Positions 39,693-49,261 of a DNA stretch of 64,000 nt are shown here, in pieces (position 1 is the stretch's first letter; each line of letters starts with the position of its first letter). The notes beneath the pieces are model-generated. The model was not told where the DNA came from and did no database searches. It worked only from the letters and a program-made list of their open reading frames with translations. The translations under genes were made by a program, and so were the position numbers. The stretch comes from Chromobacterium piscinae (GTDB lineage: Bacteria; Pseudomonadota; Gammaproteobacteria; Burkholderiales; Chromobacteriaceae), in assembly GCF_021129175.1 (NCBI RefSeq), contig NZ_JAJOHV010000012.1, positions 62,001-126,000 of the forward strand. Direction: 5' to 3'.

Positions 39693-40002
39693 AAATTTAC
39701 TCCTTTTGGAACTTTAACCAATATGAGCAACTTAAGACTACTAACAATTCTTCTATAGTACGTATCGAAAAAAAACAGCAAAAGAAATGAAAAATCTTCA
39801 TCCATACAGTAATTACACGTACCAACATCAAAACTGATACCCCAAAACGTACTTTTAAAGTAATGGCGTAGAGTTTGCTTGACAGCTAGATGCAACAAAA
39901 CTATGATCGTTACAGCAGCCCGAATTACGCCTAGCGTTCAGGCTGTCCCCTCTTCAGGCCCCGCCACTGTGTGGGGCTTCGTCGTTTCTGGAGCTCTCTA
40001 AG
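39693..40002. other. intergenic region before the late operon
   Basis: 310 bp between divergent genes. It should hold the lipoprotein promoter and the start of late transcription. GCCCCGCC-ACTGTGT-GGGGC near 39958-39977 is a hairpin close to the first late gene. Confidence 0.5.
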
Positions 40003-40152
40003 ATGCGCGCCAAGAATCTGCAATCAAATGGACGCCAGCTACTGATCGAAGATCATGTCTGCAGCGACTGCCAGTTACTGGACCTTTGCGAAGCAGACTC
40101 AGCTGTCGAGGTCTTGCTGGTGTTGGTTGGGGACTGGCAATGGCTGGACTGA
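40003..40152 (+). CDS. 49-residue hypothetical protein
   Basis: MRAKNLQSNGRQLLIEDHVC then SDCQLLDLCEADSAVEVLLV. GGAG lies before the ATG and the end overlaps the HNH gene by 13 bases. Plausible first late gene. Confidence 0.4.
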   Translation: MRAKNLQSNGRQLLIEDHVCSDCQLLDLCEADSAVEVLLVLVGDWQWLD

Positions 40153-40565
40153 CCGCTAAGCTCTGCGCAACGCCGGGCTGCGGTGTGCTGGTGAGGCAGC
40201 CAGCTAGGCACTGCCCATTCCATGAGCAGCGTCGCCAGGTGGCGGAGCGCGAGGCAGACCGGCGTCGCGGAACGCGCGTTGAGCGCGGATATACCAACGC
40301 CTGGTCGCGCGCGGCTCGGGCGTATCTAGCCAAACATCCATTCTGCGCCGAGCACCAACGCCAAGACGGCCGTCTGGTTGCGGCCAATCATGTCGACCAC
40401 ATCACCCCGCCGCGATACCGGGAGGAGATGGAGAGCGGCGATCCCGCAAGGATCGCAGATGCCAAGCGCCTGTTCTGGGACTCGAGCAACTGGCAGTCGC
40501 TGTGCAGGCGCTGCCACTCACGCAAAACGGCGGCGGAGGACGGCGGATTCGGCAATGCACGATAA
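40140..40565 (+). CDS. HNH endonuclease
   Basis: 141 residues. ERGYTNAWSRAARAYLAKHP, then ANHVDHITPPR and WQSLCRRCHSRKTAAEDGG give the complete HNH core with its paired Cys. HNH proteins next to terminase in HK97-like phages assist cos or pac cleavage. The terminase small subunit begins 170 bp later. Confidence 0.9.
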   Translation: MAGLTAKLCATPGCGVLVRQPARHCPFHEQRRQVAEREADRRRGTRVERGYTNAWSRAARAYLAKHPFCAEHQRQDGRLVAANHVDHITPPRYREEMESGDPARIADAKRLFWDSSNWQSLCRRCHSRKTAAEDGGFGNAR

Positions 40566-40735
40566 GCCTAACAAGGATGTTCAGATGAAAGACGAAAACA
40601 TCCAATGATTATCATGACAGTCCTAGTCATGACTGCATTGGTAGGGGTAGTCAATCCTTTGATGGGAAACGACCACTGTGACCGCGCGTACCCCTCTATT
40701 TTTTCCGCCGCGTAATAAGAAATTTAGGGGTAGCG

Positions 40736-41233
40736 ATGACAAGAGGTGCACCGCGGGCTCCAGGCGGGGGGCGAAAACCCAAACCGACCACGCTGAAAAT
40801 GATCAGCGGCAATCCCGGCAAACGAAAACTGAACCAGGACGAGCCGGAATACGAGGCGATCGAAGTGCCGGCGCCGCCGGCGTGGCTGTCGCCCATCGCG
40901 ACAGATAAATGGCATGAACTGGCCCCGCAACTTTCCGGCACGAAAGTTCTGACCGACGTCGATCTGCACAACCTGGAGATGTTCTGCCAGGCCTATAGCC
41001 GGTGGCGCGATGCCGAGGATCTTGTCAGCCGGATGGGGGTAGTCGTTGAAACGCCGTTCGGGCCCAAGAAAAACCCGGCCTGCACCATCATCAATGAGAC
41101 CAGCCGCCAGCTCTCGACTTTCGGCGCGATGTTGGGGCTGGACCCGTCCAGCCGGTCCCGGATCCATATCCCAGGCGGCAAGCAAGCCCAGAACCGATTT
41201 ACCAATCTGCTGAAACCAAAGAAGGCCTCATGA
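40736..41233 (+). CDS. terS: terminase small subunit, P27 family
   Basis: 165 residues. RGAPRAPGGGRKPKPTTLK, AWLSPIATDKWHELAPQLSG and VDLHNLEMFCQAYSRWRDAE are typical of P27-family small terminases, which recognise packaging DNA. The end has the usual INETSRQLSTFGAMLGLDPS. 4 bp separate it from the large subunit. Confidence 0.93.
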   Translation: MTRGAPRAPGGGRKPKPTTLKMISGNPGKRKLNQDEPEYEAIEVPAPPAWLSPIATDKWHELAPQLSGTKVLTDVDLHNLEMFCQAYSRWRDAEDLVSRMGVVVETPFGPKKNPACTIINETSRQLSTFGAMLGLDPSSRSRIHIPGGKQAQNRFTNLLKPKKAS

Positions 41234-41237
41234 CTCC

Positions 41238-42938
41238 ATGGCTCACCAGCACGTCACCGCTGCCAAGAAATGGGCGCGCGACGTGGTGGCAGGCCGCTTC
41301 CCGGCTGGCAAGTGGACGCGACTTGCCGCCCAGCGCTTCCTTGATGACCTAAAGCACAGCAAAACCAAGGCATTTCCATACAAGCTCGACGAAGGCGAAG
41401 CGGAGCGCGCTTGCGCCTTTGTCGAGCAGTTGCCGCATACGAAAGGCAAGTGGGCGCGCGAGCAGCAGCTCATCGAGCTGGGGCCGTGGCAGTCGTTCAT
41501 CTTCGTCAATATATTCGGCTGGGTTCACAAGAAGACCGGCCTGCGGCGTTTTCGCGAGGCATACAACGAGATCCCGCGGAAAAACGGCAAGTCGGTGCTG
41601 GCTGCTGGCGTGGGCTTGTACTGCTTCACCGCCGACGGCGAATACGGCGCAGAAGTGTATTCGGGCGCATCCAGCGAGAAACAGGCCTGGGAGGTGTTCC
41701 GCCCGGCCAAAATGATGCTGGAGCGATCTCAAGATCTCCTCGATGCCACTGGCGCTGAAGTCTATGCGAAGTCGATGGCGATTCCGGAGGATGGCAGCCG
41801 GTTCGAGCCCATCATCGGCAAGCCAGGCGATGGCTCCTCGCCCTCATGCGCGGTGATCGACGAGTTTCACGAGCACGACTCGCCGGAGCTGTACGACACG
41901 ATGATCACCGGCATGGGTGCGCGCGAACAACCGCTGGCCTTCATCATCACCACGGCCGGCTACAACCTGGCCGGGCCGTGCTACGAGAAACGGACTGAGG
42001 CCGAGAAGGTGCTGCAAGGCCTGGTGGAAAACGACCAGCTTTTCTGCATCATGTTTGGCGCCGATGAAGACGATGATCCCTATGCGCCGGCCACGCTGCG
42101 CAAGGCGAATCCCAATTTCGGCGTTTCGGTGCTGGAAGATAACCTTCTGGCGGTACAGCGCCAAGCGGCTCAGACCCCGTCCAAACAAACCGCATTCAAG
42201 ACCAAACATCTCAACATCTGGTGCTCGGCCAAATCAGCCTGGGCCAATATGGCCCACTGGAACGCCGCGGCCGATGCCACGCTGCGCGAGGAGGACTTCG
42301 CCAGCGAAGAGTGCGTGGTGTCCTACGACCTGGCCAGCAAGCTGGACTTCGCATCCACGGTGAAGATTTTCAAACGAAGCATATTCGAGAAGACCCACTA
42401 CTACATCTTCGCCAAGCACTACCTACCAGAGGAGACGCTGGAGTCGGACGACAATCCGAATCGCGCAGCATGCGTGCGTTGGCGCGACACGGGCTGGATT
42501 GAGCAGCACGACGGGCCGGAGAACGATTTCGCCATGATTCTCCAAGACCTGGAGGAAATGCCGTCCAAGCACCAAGTGACCGAGTTCTGCCAGGACAAGT
42601 TCGGCGCGGCCTGGGTGGCGCAGCAGCTGGTGCATGGCGGCGCGACCGTCGTGGACGTGCCGATGAAAGCGATGTACCTGACCCCTGCCATGCGAGAAAT
42701 TGAGGCCGCGCTGAAAGCGGGCCGATTGCACCACAACGGCGATCCGGTTCTGGCCTGGATGATGTCCAACGTCACAGCTCGGGCCGACAAGAACGACAAC
42801 CTGTTCCCGGACAAGCAAGCCCCGCAAAACAAAATCGACGGTGCGGTGGCGCTGATTATCGGCATGACGCGGGCCATGGCTCCGGAAGCGCCAGACGACG
42901 GATACAAGTCCGCATACGAAGACGAGGTATATCTATGA
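41238..42938 (+). CDS. terL: terminase large subunit
   Basis: 566 residues, HK97-type. ATPase region with NEIPRKNGKSVLAAGVGLY (Walker A-like) and CAVIDEFHEHDSPELYDTM (Walker B and catalytic Glu); the nuclease half shows VVSYDLASKLDFASTVKIF, EFCQDKFGAAWVAQQL and AQNKIDGAVALI-like ends (here QNKIDGAVALIIG). It drives DNA packaging into proheads. Its stop overlaps the next small gene. Confidence 0.97.
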   Translation: MAHQHVTAAKKWARDVVAGRFPAGKWTRLAAQRFLDDLKHSKTKAFPYKLDEGEAERACAFVEQLPHTKGKWAREQQLIELGPWQSFIFVNIFGWVHKKTGLRRFREAYNEIPRKNGKSVLAAGVGLYCFTADGEYGAEVYSGASSEKQAWEVFRPAKMMLERSQDLLDATGAEVYAKSMAIPEDGSRFEPIIGKPGDGSSPSCAVIDEFHEHDSPELYDTMITGMGAREQPLAFIITTAGYNLAGPCYEKRTEAEKVLQGLVENDQLFCIMFGADEDDDPYAPATLRKANPNFGVSVLEDNLLAVQRQAAQTPSKQTAFKTKHLNIWCSAKSAWANMAHWNAAADATLREEDFASEECVVSYDLASKLDFASTVKIFKRSIFEKTHYYIFAKHYLPEETLESDDNPNRAACVRWRDTGWIEQHDGPENDFAMILQDLEEMPSKHQVTEFCQDKFGAAWVAQQLVHGGATVVDVPMKAMYLTPAMREIEAALKAGRLHHNGDPVLAWMMSNVTARADKNDNLFPDKQAPQNKIDGAVALIIGMTRAMAPEAPDDGYKSAYEDEVYL

Positions 42939-43102
42939 CCACCACCGATTTGGCGACCATGGCGGTCGGCCTGCTGGGCGCAGGCGCGGTCACCACCGGC
43001 GCCGCCCTGCTCCACCCTTCCGCCGGTTGGATCGTCGGCGGCGTGTTTGGCCTGGCCTGGTCCTACCTGACGGCGCGCGCCGCCGCGAGAGGAGCTGCCT
43101 GA
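42935..43102 (+). CDS. small membrane protein between terL and portal (55 aa)
   Basis: LATMAVGLLGAGAVTTGAAL and WIVGGVFGLAWSYLTAR are two hydrophobic helices. Overlaps of four bases with terL and one base with the portal gene support it. Such small proteins recur at this place in related phages; the function is unknown. Confidence 0.65.
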   Translation: MTTTDLATMAVGLLGAGAVTTGAALLHPSAGWIVGGVFGLAWSYLTARAAARGAA

Positions 43103-44361
43103 TGTTCATGTCCCGCCAATTTGGCGATCAGCGGATCGGCAGCCCTGATCCGGGTTGGATTTCCAGCCTCCTCGGCGCCAGCGCGCAGAGCGCGGCCGGC
43201 GTGATGGTGTCGCCGGAGCGGGCGCTGGCGCTGACCACGCTGCAGGCCTGCGTCTCGTTGATCGCCGAGTCCGTGGCGCAGCTGCCATGCGAGCTGTACC
43301 GCCGCAAAGGCGATACGCGCGAGCGCGCCACCGATCATCCAGTCTATCGGCTGATCCACGACACGCCGAACGAGTGGCAAACGCCAATCGAGTATCGCGA
43401 ACAATGCCAAATCAGCGCAGGCCTGCGCGGCTCCACGTTTTCGTTCATCGAACGCGACGGCGCGGGGCGGCCCACTGCCCTGCTGCCGCTGGACTTCAAC
43501 AAGGTTCAGGTGCTGCGCGGCAGCGACAACCTGCCGTACTACCGGATCGGCGGCGCCGAGCCGGTGCCGATGCGGCTGATCCACCATGTCCGCTGGTGGA
43601 CGATGGACGGCTACACCGGCGTCAGCCCGGTCCGGCTGCACTGCGACACCATAGGCCTGGCGCTGGCTACCCAAAACCACGCATCCAAAGTGTTCGCCAA
43701 CGGCACCCACCTGGCCGGCGTGTTGGAACGGCCCGCCGTGGTCGGTCAGCAGGAACTGAAGGCACTGAGCCAGGCGCGCGTGAATGAGGTCAAAGCGGCA
43801 TGGAAATCGGAATACTCCGGTTCGGACAATGCCATGAAGGTGGCAGTGATTCAGGACGGCATGACTTTCCGCCCGTTGTCGATGACCAACGAGGACGCGC
43901 AGCTGATCGACAGCCGCAAAATGTCGGCGCTGGAGTTGGCGCAGATCTACAAGGTACCGCCGCACAAGGTGGGCCTGCTGGAACGTGCCACCAACAACAA
44001 TATCGAGCACCAGGCGATTGAGTTCGTCATCTACTGCCTGTTGCCGTGGCTGCGCCGCCACGAGCAGGCCATGATGCGCGACCTGCTGCTGCCCAGCGAG
44101 CGCGCCGACTACTACATCGAGTTCAACGTCGGCGGCCTGATGCGTGGCGATACCACCAGCCGCTACGCCGCCTATGCAGTCGGGCGGCAATGGGGCTGGC
44201 TGTCGGTCAACGACATCCGGCGCCTGGAAAACCTGCCGCCCATCCCGGGCGGAGAGGTCTACCTGCAGCCCCTCAACATGATCCCGGCCGGCGCGGCCAA
44301 GCCGACGAATCCGGCCCCCGGCGCCGTGGCAGAGATCCAACAGATTCTGGAGACGCGATGA
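43102..44361 (+). CDS. portal protein, HK97 family
   Basis: 419 residues. Shows LTTLQACVSLIAESVAQLPC, the IGLALATQNHASKVFANG helix and IYKVPPHKVGLLERATNNNI typical of HK97-type portals, the 12-fold ring through which DNA passes. ATG 43102 overlaps the upstream stop and GAGAGGAG precedes it. The preceding part of the open frame is the small membrane gene read in another frame. Confidence 0.95.
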   Translation: MFMSRQFGDQRIGSPDPGWISSLLGASAQSAAGVMVSPERALALTTLQACVSLIAESVAQLPCELYRRKGDTRERATDHPVYRLIHDTPNEWQTPIEYREQCQISAGLRGSTFSFIERDGAGRPTALLPLDFNKVQVLRGSDNLPYYRIGGAEPVPMRLIHHVRWWTMDGYTGVSPVRLHCDTIGLALATQNHASKVFANGTHLAGVLERPAVVGQQELKALSQARVNEVKAAWKSEYSGSDNAMKVAVIQDGMTFRPLSMTNEDAQLIDSRKMSALELAQIYKVPPHKVGLLERATNNNIEHQAIEFVIYCLLPWLRRHEQAMMRDLLLPSERADYYIEFNVGGLMRGDTTSRYAAYAVGRQWGWLSVNDIRRLENLPPIPGGEVYLQPLNMIPAGAAKPTNPAPGAVAEIQQILETR

Positions 44362-45311
44362 AACAACACCTGTACCTGCATCAGCTGTTCAATCAGCCGC
44401 ACATGGTGCTGCCGGACATGCTGCATGAAGCTGTGGCCTGGGCTGGAACGCGTATGGGCCTGAACCTGCAGCAGGTCAACGTCAACCTGCCCGACATGGC
44501 CTGGAAGGGCGACCGCACCGCCGAGATCGAGGCCGCCAGCCCGGCCGACCGCCGGCAGCAGGCGGCGCAGCAAACGGGCGTGTTGGTCATCCCGGTGTCC
44601 GGCATCCTGGTGCCGCGCGCCAACGATGTCGGCCTGTGCGCCAACCAGACCAGCTACGAAAGCGTCCGCGCTCAGTTGAATGCTGGCCTGGCCGACCCGC
44701 AGATCGAACACATCGTCTACGACATGGCGACGCCAGGCGGTGCGGTAACGGGATGCTTCGAGCTGGCAGCTGACACCCGTGCAGCGCGCGCAGTGAAGCC
44801 GATCACTGCCCTGGTGCATTACAGCGCCTACAGCGCCGGCTACGCCCTTGCTTGCGCCTGCTCCGACATCGTGCTGTCGCAGACCTCCGGCGTCGGCTCC
44901 ATCGGCGTGATCATGAAGCACGTCGACATCAGCAAGCAGTTGGAGGCTGACGGCATCACCGTCACCACGTTGTACCGCGGCGCGCGCAAAAACGACATGG
45001 CCAGCGACACACAGTTGTCCGACGATGCGCGCGCTAACGCGGACAAGCTGCTGGACCTGTACTACGAGCAATTCTGCGAGACCGTGGCCGAATACCGGGG
45101 CTTGGGTGTCCAAGCCGTTCGTGACACCGAGGCCGGTTTGTTCTACGGCCCCCAAGCCGTGGCTGCAGGCCTGGCCGACCGGGTGGAAAGCCAGCAGCAG
45201 GCCGTGAACCGCATCGTCACAGAGGTGGCGGCGCGCCGGAAGACCATCGCGCCCACGGCTCGACGCGCCAGCGCGCTGGCCGCCGCCATGCAGATGTCCA
45301 TCAACACCTGA
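44358..45311 (+). CDS. S49 family head maturation protease
   Basis: 317 residues. VLVIPVSGILVPR, IVYDMATPGGAVTGCFELA, then HYSAYSAGYALACACSDIVL (Ser nucleophile in AYSAG) and VGSIGVIMKHVDISKQLEAD identify a SppA/ClpP-like S49 peptidase. It processes the capsid or scaffold during prohead maturation. ATGA overlap with portal, directly before the capsid gene. Confidence 0.93.
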   Translation: MKQHLYLHQLFNQPHMVLPDMLHEAVAWAGTRMGLNLQQVNVNLPDMAWKGDRTAEIEAASPADRRQQAAQQTGVLVIPVSGILVPRANDVGLCANQTSYESVRAQLNAGLADPQIEHIVYDMATPGGAVTGCFELAADTRAARAVKPITALVHYSAYSAGYALACACSDIVLSQTSGVGSIGVIMKHVDISKQLEADGITVTTLYRGARKNDMASDTQLSDDARANADKLLDLYYEQFCETVAEYRGLGVQAVRDTEAGLFYGPQAVAAGLADRVESQQQAVNRIVTEVAARRKTIAPTARRASALAAAMQMSINT

Positions 45312-45386
45312 CCGCCGCACGGCGTCAGCGCCCGACAGGGCACCCTCACCCGCCTGATGGCGGATTTTTTACGCCTGGAGAAACTG

Positions 45387-46706
45387 ATGTCCAAGATCCT
45401 GGAACTGAAGAAGCGCCGTGCCGAAATCGCGGCGGAAGTGCAAACCCTCGCCACGCTAGAGTCCGGCGGCACCGCGCTGAGCGCCGAGCAGCTGCAGCAG
45501 TTGGATACGCTGAAAGCCGAATTTGGCCAGTTGGGCGCGCAGCTGGCGCGCTTGGAGGACGCCGAGCGCATGGTCGCCGCCGCTGCGGTGCAAGTCGATA
45601 CGCTGAGAGGTCAAGGTGCGCCGCCTGCTGGTGTTCCGGCGACCCCTGTGGGTGATGCGGTACGTGGTGGCAGCGTTGCCCGCATGGCTATTGCGTTGAT
45701 CGAAGCTCAGGGCAACTACCGCGCGGCCGCCGACTACGCCGACAAAAATGGCTTTGGCGCTGATGTTGCCGCCGCCCTAAACAGCGGCTCGCCATCCGCC
45801 GGAGGCGTGTTGATCCCGACCAACATGGCCACGGAGCTGATCGAGCTGTTGCGCCCCAAGGCCATCGTCCGCCGGCTGGGTGCCAGATCGCTGCCATTGA
45901 AAAATGGCAACCTTTCCATTCCGCGCCTGAAAGGTGGCGCTTCGGTGGGCTACATCGGCACTGACACCGATATCCCGCCAACTGAACAAACCTTCGGCGA
46001 CCTGAAGCTGTCGGCCAAGAAAATGGCCGCACTGGTGCCGATCAGCAACGATCTGCTCAGCAACGCCGGCATCAGTCCGGATGTCGAGCAGGTGGTGGTC
46101 GATGATCTGACCTCCGCTGTCGCAGCGCGTGAGGACCTGGCATTCCTTCGCGGTGATGGTAGCGGCACTACCCCCAAGGGCCTGCGCAGCTGGGCGCTAT
46201 CCGGCAACTGCATCGCTGCGCCGGCTCCGGCTGCGGTGGATGCCGCCTTCCTTCAGGCCGTCGAGAACTTCCTGAACGCGCTGATCCTACTGCTGGAAAG
46301 TGTGGACGCCAACCTGGTAAAGCCGGGCTGGGGTATGTCGCCGAGGACTTTCCGCTTCTTGGAGGGCCTGAAGGACATGAAAGGCAACAAGGTCTATCCG
46401 GAAATGGCCCAGGGCACGCTCAAGGGTTACCCCATCGGTAAAACCACCCAGATCCCGAACAATCTCGGTGCCGGTGGCGATGAGTCGGAAATCTACTTCA
46501 CCGACTTCGCTGACTGCTTCATCGGCGAGGACAAGGGTCTGACCATCGACTTTTCCAAGGAAGCCACCTACATCGGCCAGGACGGCAAGATGGTCAGCGC
46601 CTTCGCCCGCGACCAGACCTTGGTGCGCGTGATCGCGAAGCACGACTTCGGCCCGCGCCACGTCGAGAGCATCGCCATCGGCACCGGCGTCAAGTGGGGC
46701 AAATAA
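45387..46706 (+). CDS. major capsid protein, HK97 fold
   Basis: 439 residues. An N-terminal coiled-coil delta domain (LELKKRRAEIAAEVQTLATL) presumably cleaved by the S49 protease, then SAGGVLIPTNMATELIELLR, LVPISNDLLSNAGISPDVEQ and AAREDLAFLRGDGSGTTPKG, standard HK97 capsid motifs. ATG 45387 has GGAG upstream; the longer frame is rejected. Confidence 0.96.
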   Translation: MSKILELKKRRAEIAAEVQTLATLESGGTALSAEQLQQLDTLKAEFGQLGAQLARLEDAERMVAAAAVQVDTLRGQGAPPAGVPATPVGDAVRGGSVARMAIALIEAQGNYRAAADYADKNGFGADVAAALNSGSPSAGGVLIPTNMATELIELLRPKAIVRRLGARSLPLKNGNLSIPRLKGGASVGYIGTDTDIPPTEQTFGDLKLSAKKMAALVPISNDLLSNAGISPDVEQVVVDDLTSAVAAREDLAFLRGDGSGTTPKGLRSWALSGNCIAAPAPAAVDAAFLQAVENFLNALILLLESVDANLVKPGWGMSPRTFRFLEGLKDMKGNKVYPEMAQGTLKGYPIGKTTQIPNNLGAGGDESEIYFTDFADCFIGEDKGLTIDFSKEATYIGQDGKMVSAFARDQTLVRVIAKHDFGPRHVESIAIGTGVKWGK

Positions 46707-46753
46707 CCCAATCAGGCCCGCAGCGCGGGCCTTCCCTTCCCATGGAGAACACT

Positions 46754-47056
46754 ATGCACAGCGTGAAATTCCTCAAGCACTGGGGCAAATACAACCCGGG
46801 CGAGGTCGCCGGCTTCGAAGAGAAGGACCGCGAGTTGCTGGAACGGCTCGCTATCGCGGGAGTTATCGGTCCTGCCGAAGAAACCCTCGAGGCGGTTTGT
46901 GACGCCATCGCAAAAATCAACGGTGAGCAAGAGGAGGTCGAAGCATCCGCAACTCAGGATACGACGGCCAGTGACGAAAACAGCGCCATCACTGATGCAG
47001 CCGCAGCCAGCAGCGATCAGTCGAACCCGGCGCCGCGCGCCCGCAAGAAGGCCTGA
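46754..47056 (+). CDS. small head-region protein (100 aa)
   Basis: MHSVKFLKHWGKYNPGEVAG followed by a helical part and a disordered Ala/Ser/Asp tail ending RARKKA. GGAG precedes ATG 46754. It resembles the short proteins after the capsid gene in many siphophages; exact role unknown. Confidence 0.7.
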   Translation: MHSVKFLKHWGKYNPGEVAGFEEKDRELLERLAIAGVIGPAEETLEAVCDAIAKINGEQEEVEASATQDTTASDENSAITDAAAASSDQSNPAPRARKKA

Positions 47057-47058
47057 TC

Positions 47059-47655
47059 ATGCCGGCCACGCTCATTCGACGGAATGACGGGCCGGTGCTG
47101 ACTGTCGAGGAGATGCGGCAGCAGTGCCGGATCGATGCTGGATGGACACCCGAAGATGCCGCAGCAGAAGACAAGCTGCTGCAGCGGCTGGAGCGCGCCG
47201 CGGTTCGCGCTTGCGAAGGCAAAATCCGCGGCCCGCTGCTGAATGCCGACTACCGACTGACGCTGGATGAGTGGCCGCGCATGCATTGGCTGTCGCTGCC
47301 AACTGCTGGCGCCATGGTGGTTTCCGCTATCAGGGTGGCGCAGGGCGGCCAGCATCAGCCGTGGGGCGACTTTGTCGCGCTGGCGGATGGGCCGCTGCTG
47401 CAGGTCAGGCCACGTAATGGTGCGTGGCCCGTGGCGGATGCCCTGCCCGATGCGATCCAGATCGACTACCGGGCCGGCCTGGCCGAGAGTGGCAATGCCA
47501 TACCGGAGGATGTCCGCCAATGGCTGCTGTTCATGGTCGGCACCTACTACGAGCATCGCGAGGCACTGCTGGCCGGCGCCACGCTGACCGAGTTGCCGCG
47601 TAGATTCGTGGATGGACTGCTGACGCCCTACATGGTGGATGAGGTAGTGCTATGA
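47059..47655 (+). CDS. head-tail connector protein (gp6/gp8-like)
   Basis: 198 residues. GPVLTVEEMRQQCRIDAGWT and EDKLLQRLERAAVRACEGKI, then IPEDVRQWLLFMVGTYYEHR, form the helical core of gp6-like adaptor proteins that extend the portal ring. Position after capsid fits. Confidence 0.85.
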   Translation: MPATLIRRNDGPVLTVEEMRQQCRIDAGWTPEDAAAEDKLLQRLERAAVRACEGKIRGPLLNADYRLTLDEWPRMHWLSLPTAGAMVVSAIRVAQGGQHQPWGDFVALADGPLLQVRPRNGAWPVADALPDAIQIDYRAGLAESGNAIPEDVRQWLLFMVGTYYEHREALLAGATLTELPRRFVDGLLTPYMVDEVVL

Positions 47656-47963
47656 GGGCGGGCAGACTCGACAAGCGTATCGTTTTCCAGAAGCAAATCA
47701 AGGGCCGGGATTCGGCCGGTCAGCCGACAAACACCTGGCAGGACCTTCCTGCAGTCTGGGCCAATGTCCTGTTCGTGAGCGGCCGCGAGTACATCAGCGC
47801 AGACCGCCAGCAGCAGGAAAGCGTCGCCAGCATCCGCATCCGGAAACGACCTGTCACCGCCAGCATGCGCGTCCGCTTCGGCGGCGTGGTGTACGAAATT
47901 TCCGCCGTACTGCCCGACCAGAGCGGTGAGTATCTGGACGTCGCGGTGAAGGTAAACAAGTAG
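47652..47963 (+). CDS. head closure protein
   Basis: 103 residues. RAGRLDKRIVFQKQIKGRDS and GQPTNTWQDLPAVWANVLFV, with RQQQESVASIRIRKRP, are typical of SPP1 gp16-like closure (head-tail adaptor) proteins. Four-base overlap with the connector gene. Confidence 0.88.
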   Translation: MRAGRLDKRIVFQKQIKGRDSAGQPTNTWQDLPAVWANVLFVSGREYISADRQQQESVASIRIRKRPVTASMRVRFGGVVYEISAVLPDQSGEYLDVAVKVNK

Positions 47964-47971
47964 GAGGCCCC

Positions 47972-48427
47972 ATGCTGAAAATTGGCTTCGATCGCAGCAG
48001 CATCACCGCCGGCCTGCAAGAATTTCAGACCAAGTTACGGGACGACGTAATGCTTTCCGGCGCGGCAGCCGGCGCCAACGTGCTCTACGACGAAGTGCTG
48101 CAGCGCGTGCCGGAGAAGACAGGCAAGCTCAAAGGCAACGTCTACCGTGCATACATTCCGGAGCGCTCAGTAGATGGCCGGCAGGTCTACGTCATCAGCG
48201 TCCGCAAGCGCATCGCCAAGCACTGGCACCTGATCGAGTTCGGCCACTGGCGCATCAATAAATTCGTGCAGCTGGAATCCGGAGAATGGGTGCCGACCAA
48301 GCAGCGGCTGGCCAAGCCGGTGTGGGTGCCGGCCAAACCCTACTTGAGACCGGCCTACGACGCCAAAATCGGAGCCGCGCTGGACGCCGCACGCGACCGA
48401 ATGCGCCAACGCCTGCAGGAGGACTGA
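47972..48427 (+). CDS. HK97 gp10-like tail component
   Basis: 151 residues. LQEFQTKLRDDVMLSGAAAG, VPEKTGKLKGNVYRAYIPE and KHWHLIEFGHW are the signature of the HK97-gp10 family, which joins head and tail. 8 bp after the closure gene. Confidence 0.9.
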   Translation: MLKIGFDRSSITAGLQEFQTKLRDDVMLSGAAAGANVLYDEVLQRVPEKTGKLKGNVYRAYIPERSVDGRQVYVISVRKRIAKHWHLIEFGHWRINKFVQLESGEWVPTKQRLAKPVWVPAKPYLRPAYDAKIGAALDAARDRMRQRLQED

Positions 48428-48429
48428 GC

Positions 48430-48777
48430 ATGCTGGAAGAGAAACTTTTCAGCATTCTGTCGCCGCTGGTGGACAGCAATGTGTATCCGGATACCGCACC
48501 GGAAGGAACGCCTCTCCCCTACATCCTGTATCAGCAAGTCGGCGGCATCCCGGTGCAGTTTCTGGAGGGGGCCGGCAGCACGGTGTCGCCGCGGATACAG
48601 ATCACTATCTGGTCCGACTCTCGCCTGCAGGCCGCCCAGCTGCAGCGCGACGCGCAGCGACTGCTGGTGGGCGCGCCGCTGTTTGGCACCATCGCCGGCG
48701 GCGCTGTCGCCCTCCACGAAGAGGCGCTGGGGCTGCGCGGAACCCAGCAGGACTTCTACTTCAAGGGAGACCCATGA
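48430..48777 (+). CDS. DUF3168 tail completion protein
   Basis: 115 residues. MLEEKLFSILSPLVDSNVYP, PYILYQQVGGIPVQFLEGAG and RIQITIWSDSRLQAAQLQRD match DUF3168 tail terminator-like proteins that cap the tail tube. Position between gp10-like and tube genes fits. Confidence 0.88.
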   Translation: MLEEKLFSILSPLVDSNVYPDTAPEGTPLPYILYQQVGGIPVQFLEGAGSTVSPRIQITIWSDSRLQAAQLQRDAQRLLVGAPLFGTIAGGAVALHEEALGLRGTQQDFYFKGDP

Positions 48778-49214
48778 TGCCGGAGCCAGCACTCGCCGTC
48801 GGCAGCACGCTGGCCATATCGCTCGCATTGCCGGCCACGCTGGACGCCGCCAGCTTCAGCGCGCTTGCATTCACAGCAGTGCGCGGCGTGCGAACAGTGG
48901 GCGATATGGCCGAGCAGTGGCAGACCACCACCAACAACCTGGCCAACCGGGACTACCCGCTGGTCACCAAAACCTGGCGCAGCGCCATTCAGCAGGACAT
49001 CGACCTGCTTCAGCTGACCGATGCTGGCCAGACCCTGCTAATGCAGGCCTATAACCAGCGCGGCCCGGCGGCATTCCTGATGGCGCAGCCCAACGGCACG
49101 TACTGGTTCACCGCGTTGGTCACCACCCGCGCCGCCGGCGGCCGGTCGCCGGACGCGTTGCTGGCACGCCGATTCACGCTGACGCTAACCGCCCCGCCCA
49201 TCACCGCAACCTGA
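48774..49214 (+). CDS. phage tail protein (146 aa), possible tube-like
   Basis: Begins MMPEPALAVGSTLAISLALP, with DYPLVTKTWRSAIQQDIDLL and RRFTLTLTAPPITAT. The beta-rich layout and TFTL-type ending resemble minor tube or tail-terminator proteins, but I do not recognise a named family. ATGA overlap with the DUF3168 gene. Confidence 0.65.
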   Translation: MMPEPALAVGSTLAISLALPATLDAASFSALAFTAVRGVRTVGDMAEQWQTTTNNLANRDYPLVTKTWRSAIQQDIDLLQLTDAGQTLLMQAYNQRGPAAFLMAQPNGTYWFTALVTTRAAGGRSPDALLARRFTLTLTAPPITAT

Positions 49215-49261
49215 CCCACTCGCCCGCCGCGCGCGGGCAGTTTTATTTGAAAGGACACGAC

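Noticed and set aside
40604-40714. 36-residue hydrophobic frame between the HNH gene and terS
   Set aside because: No ribosome site and unclear coding character; too weak to list.
43063-45320. Minus-strand frames of 425 and 353 residues opposite portal and protease
   Set aside because: Classic shadow frames of GC-rich coding DNA; the plus strand has complete HK97-type proteins.
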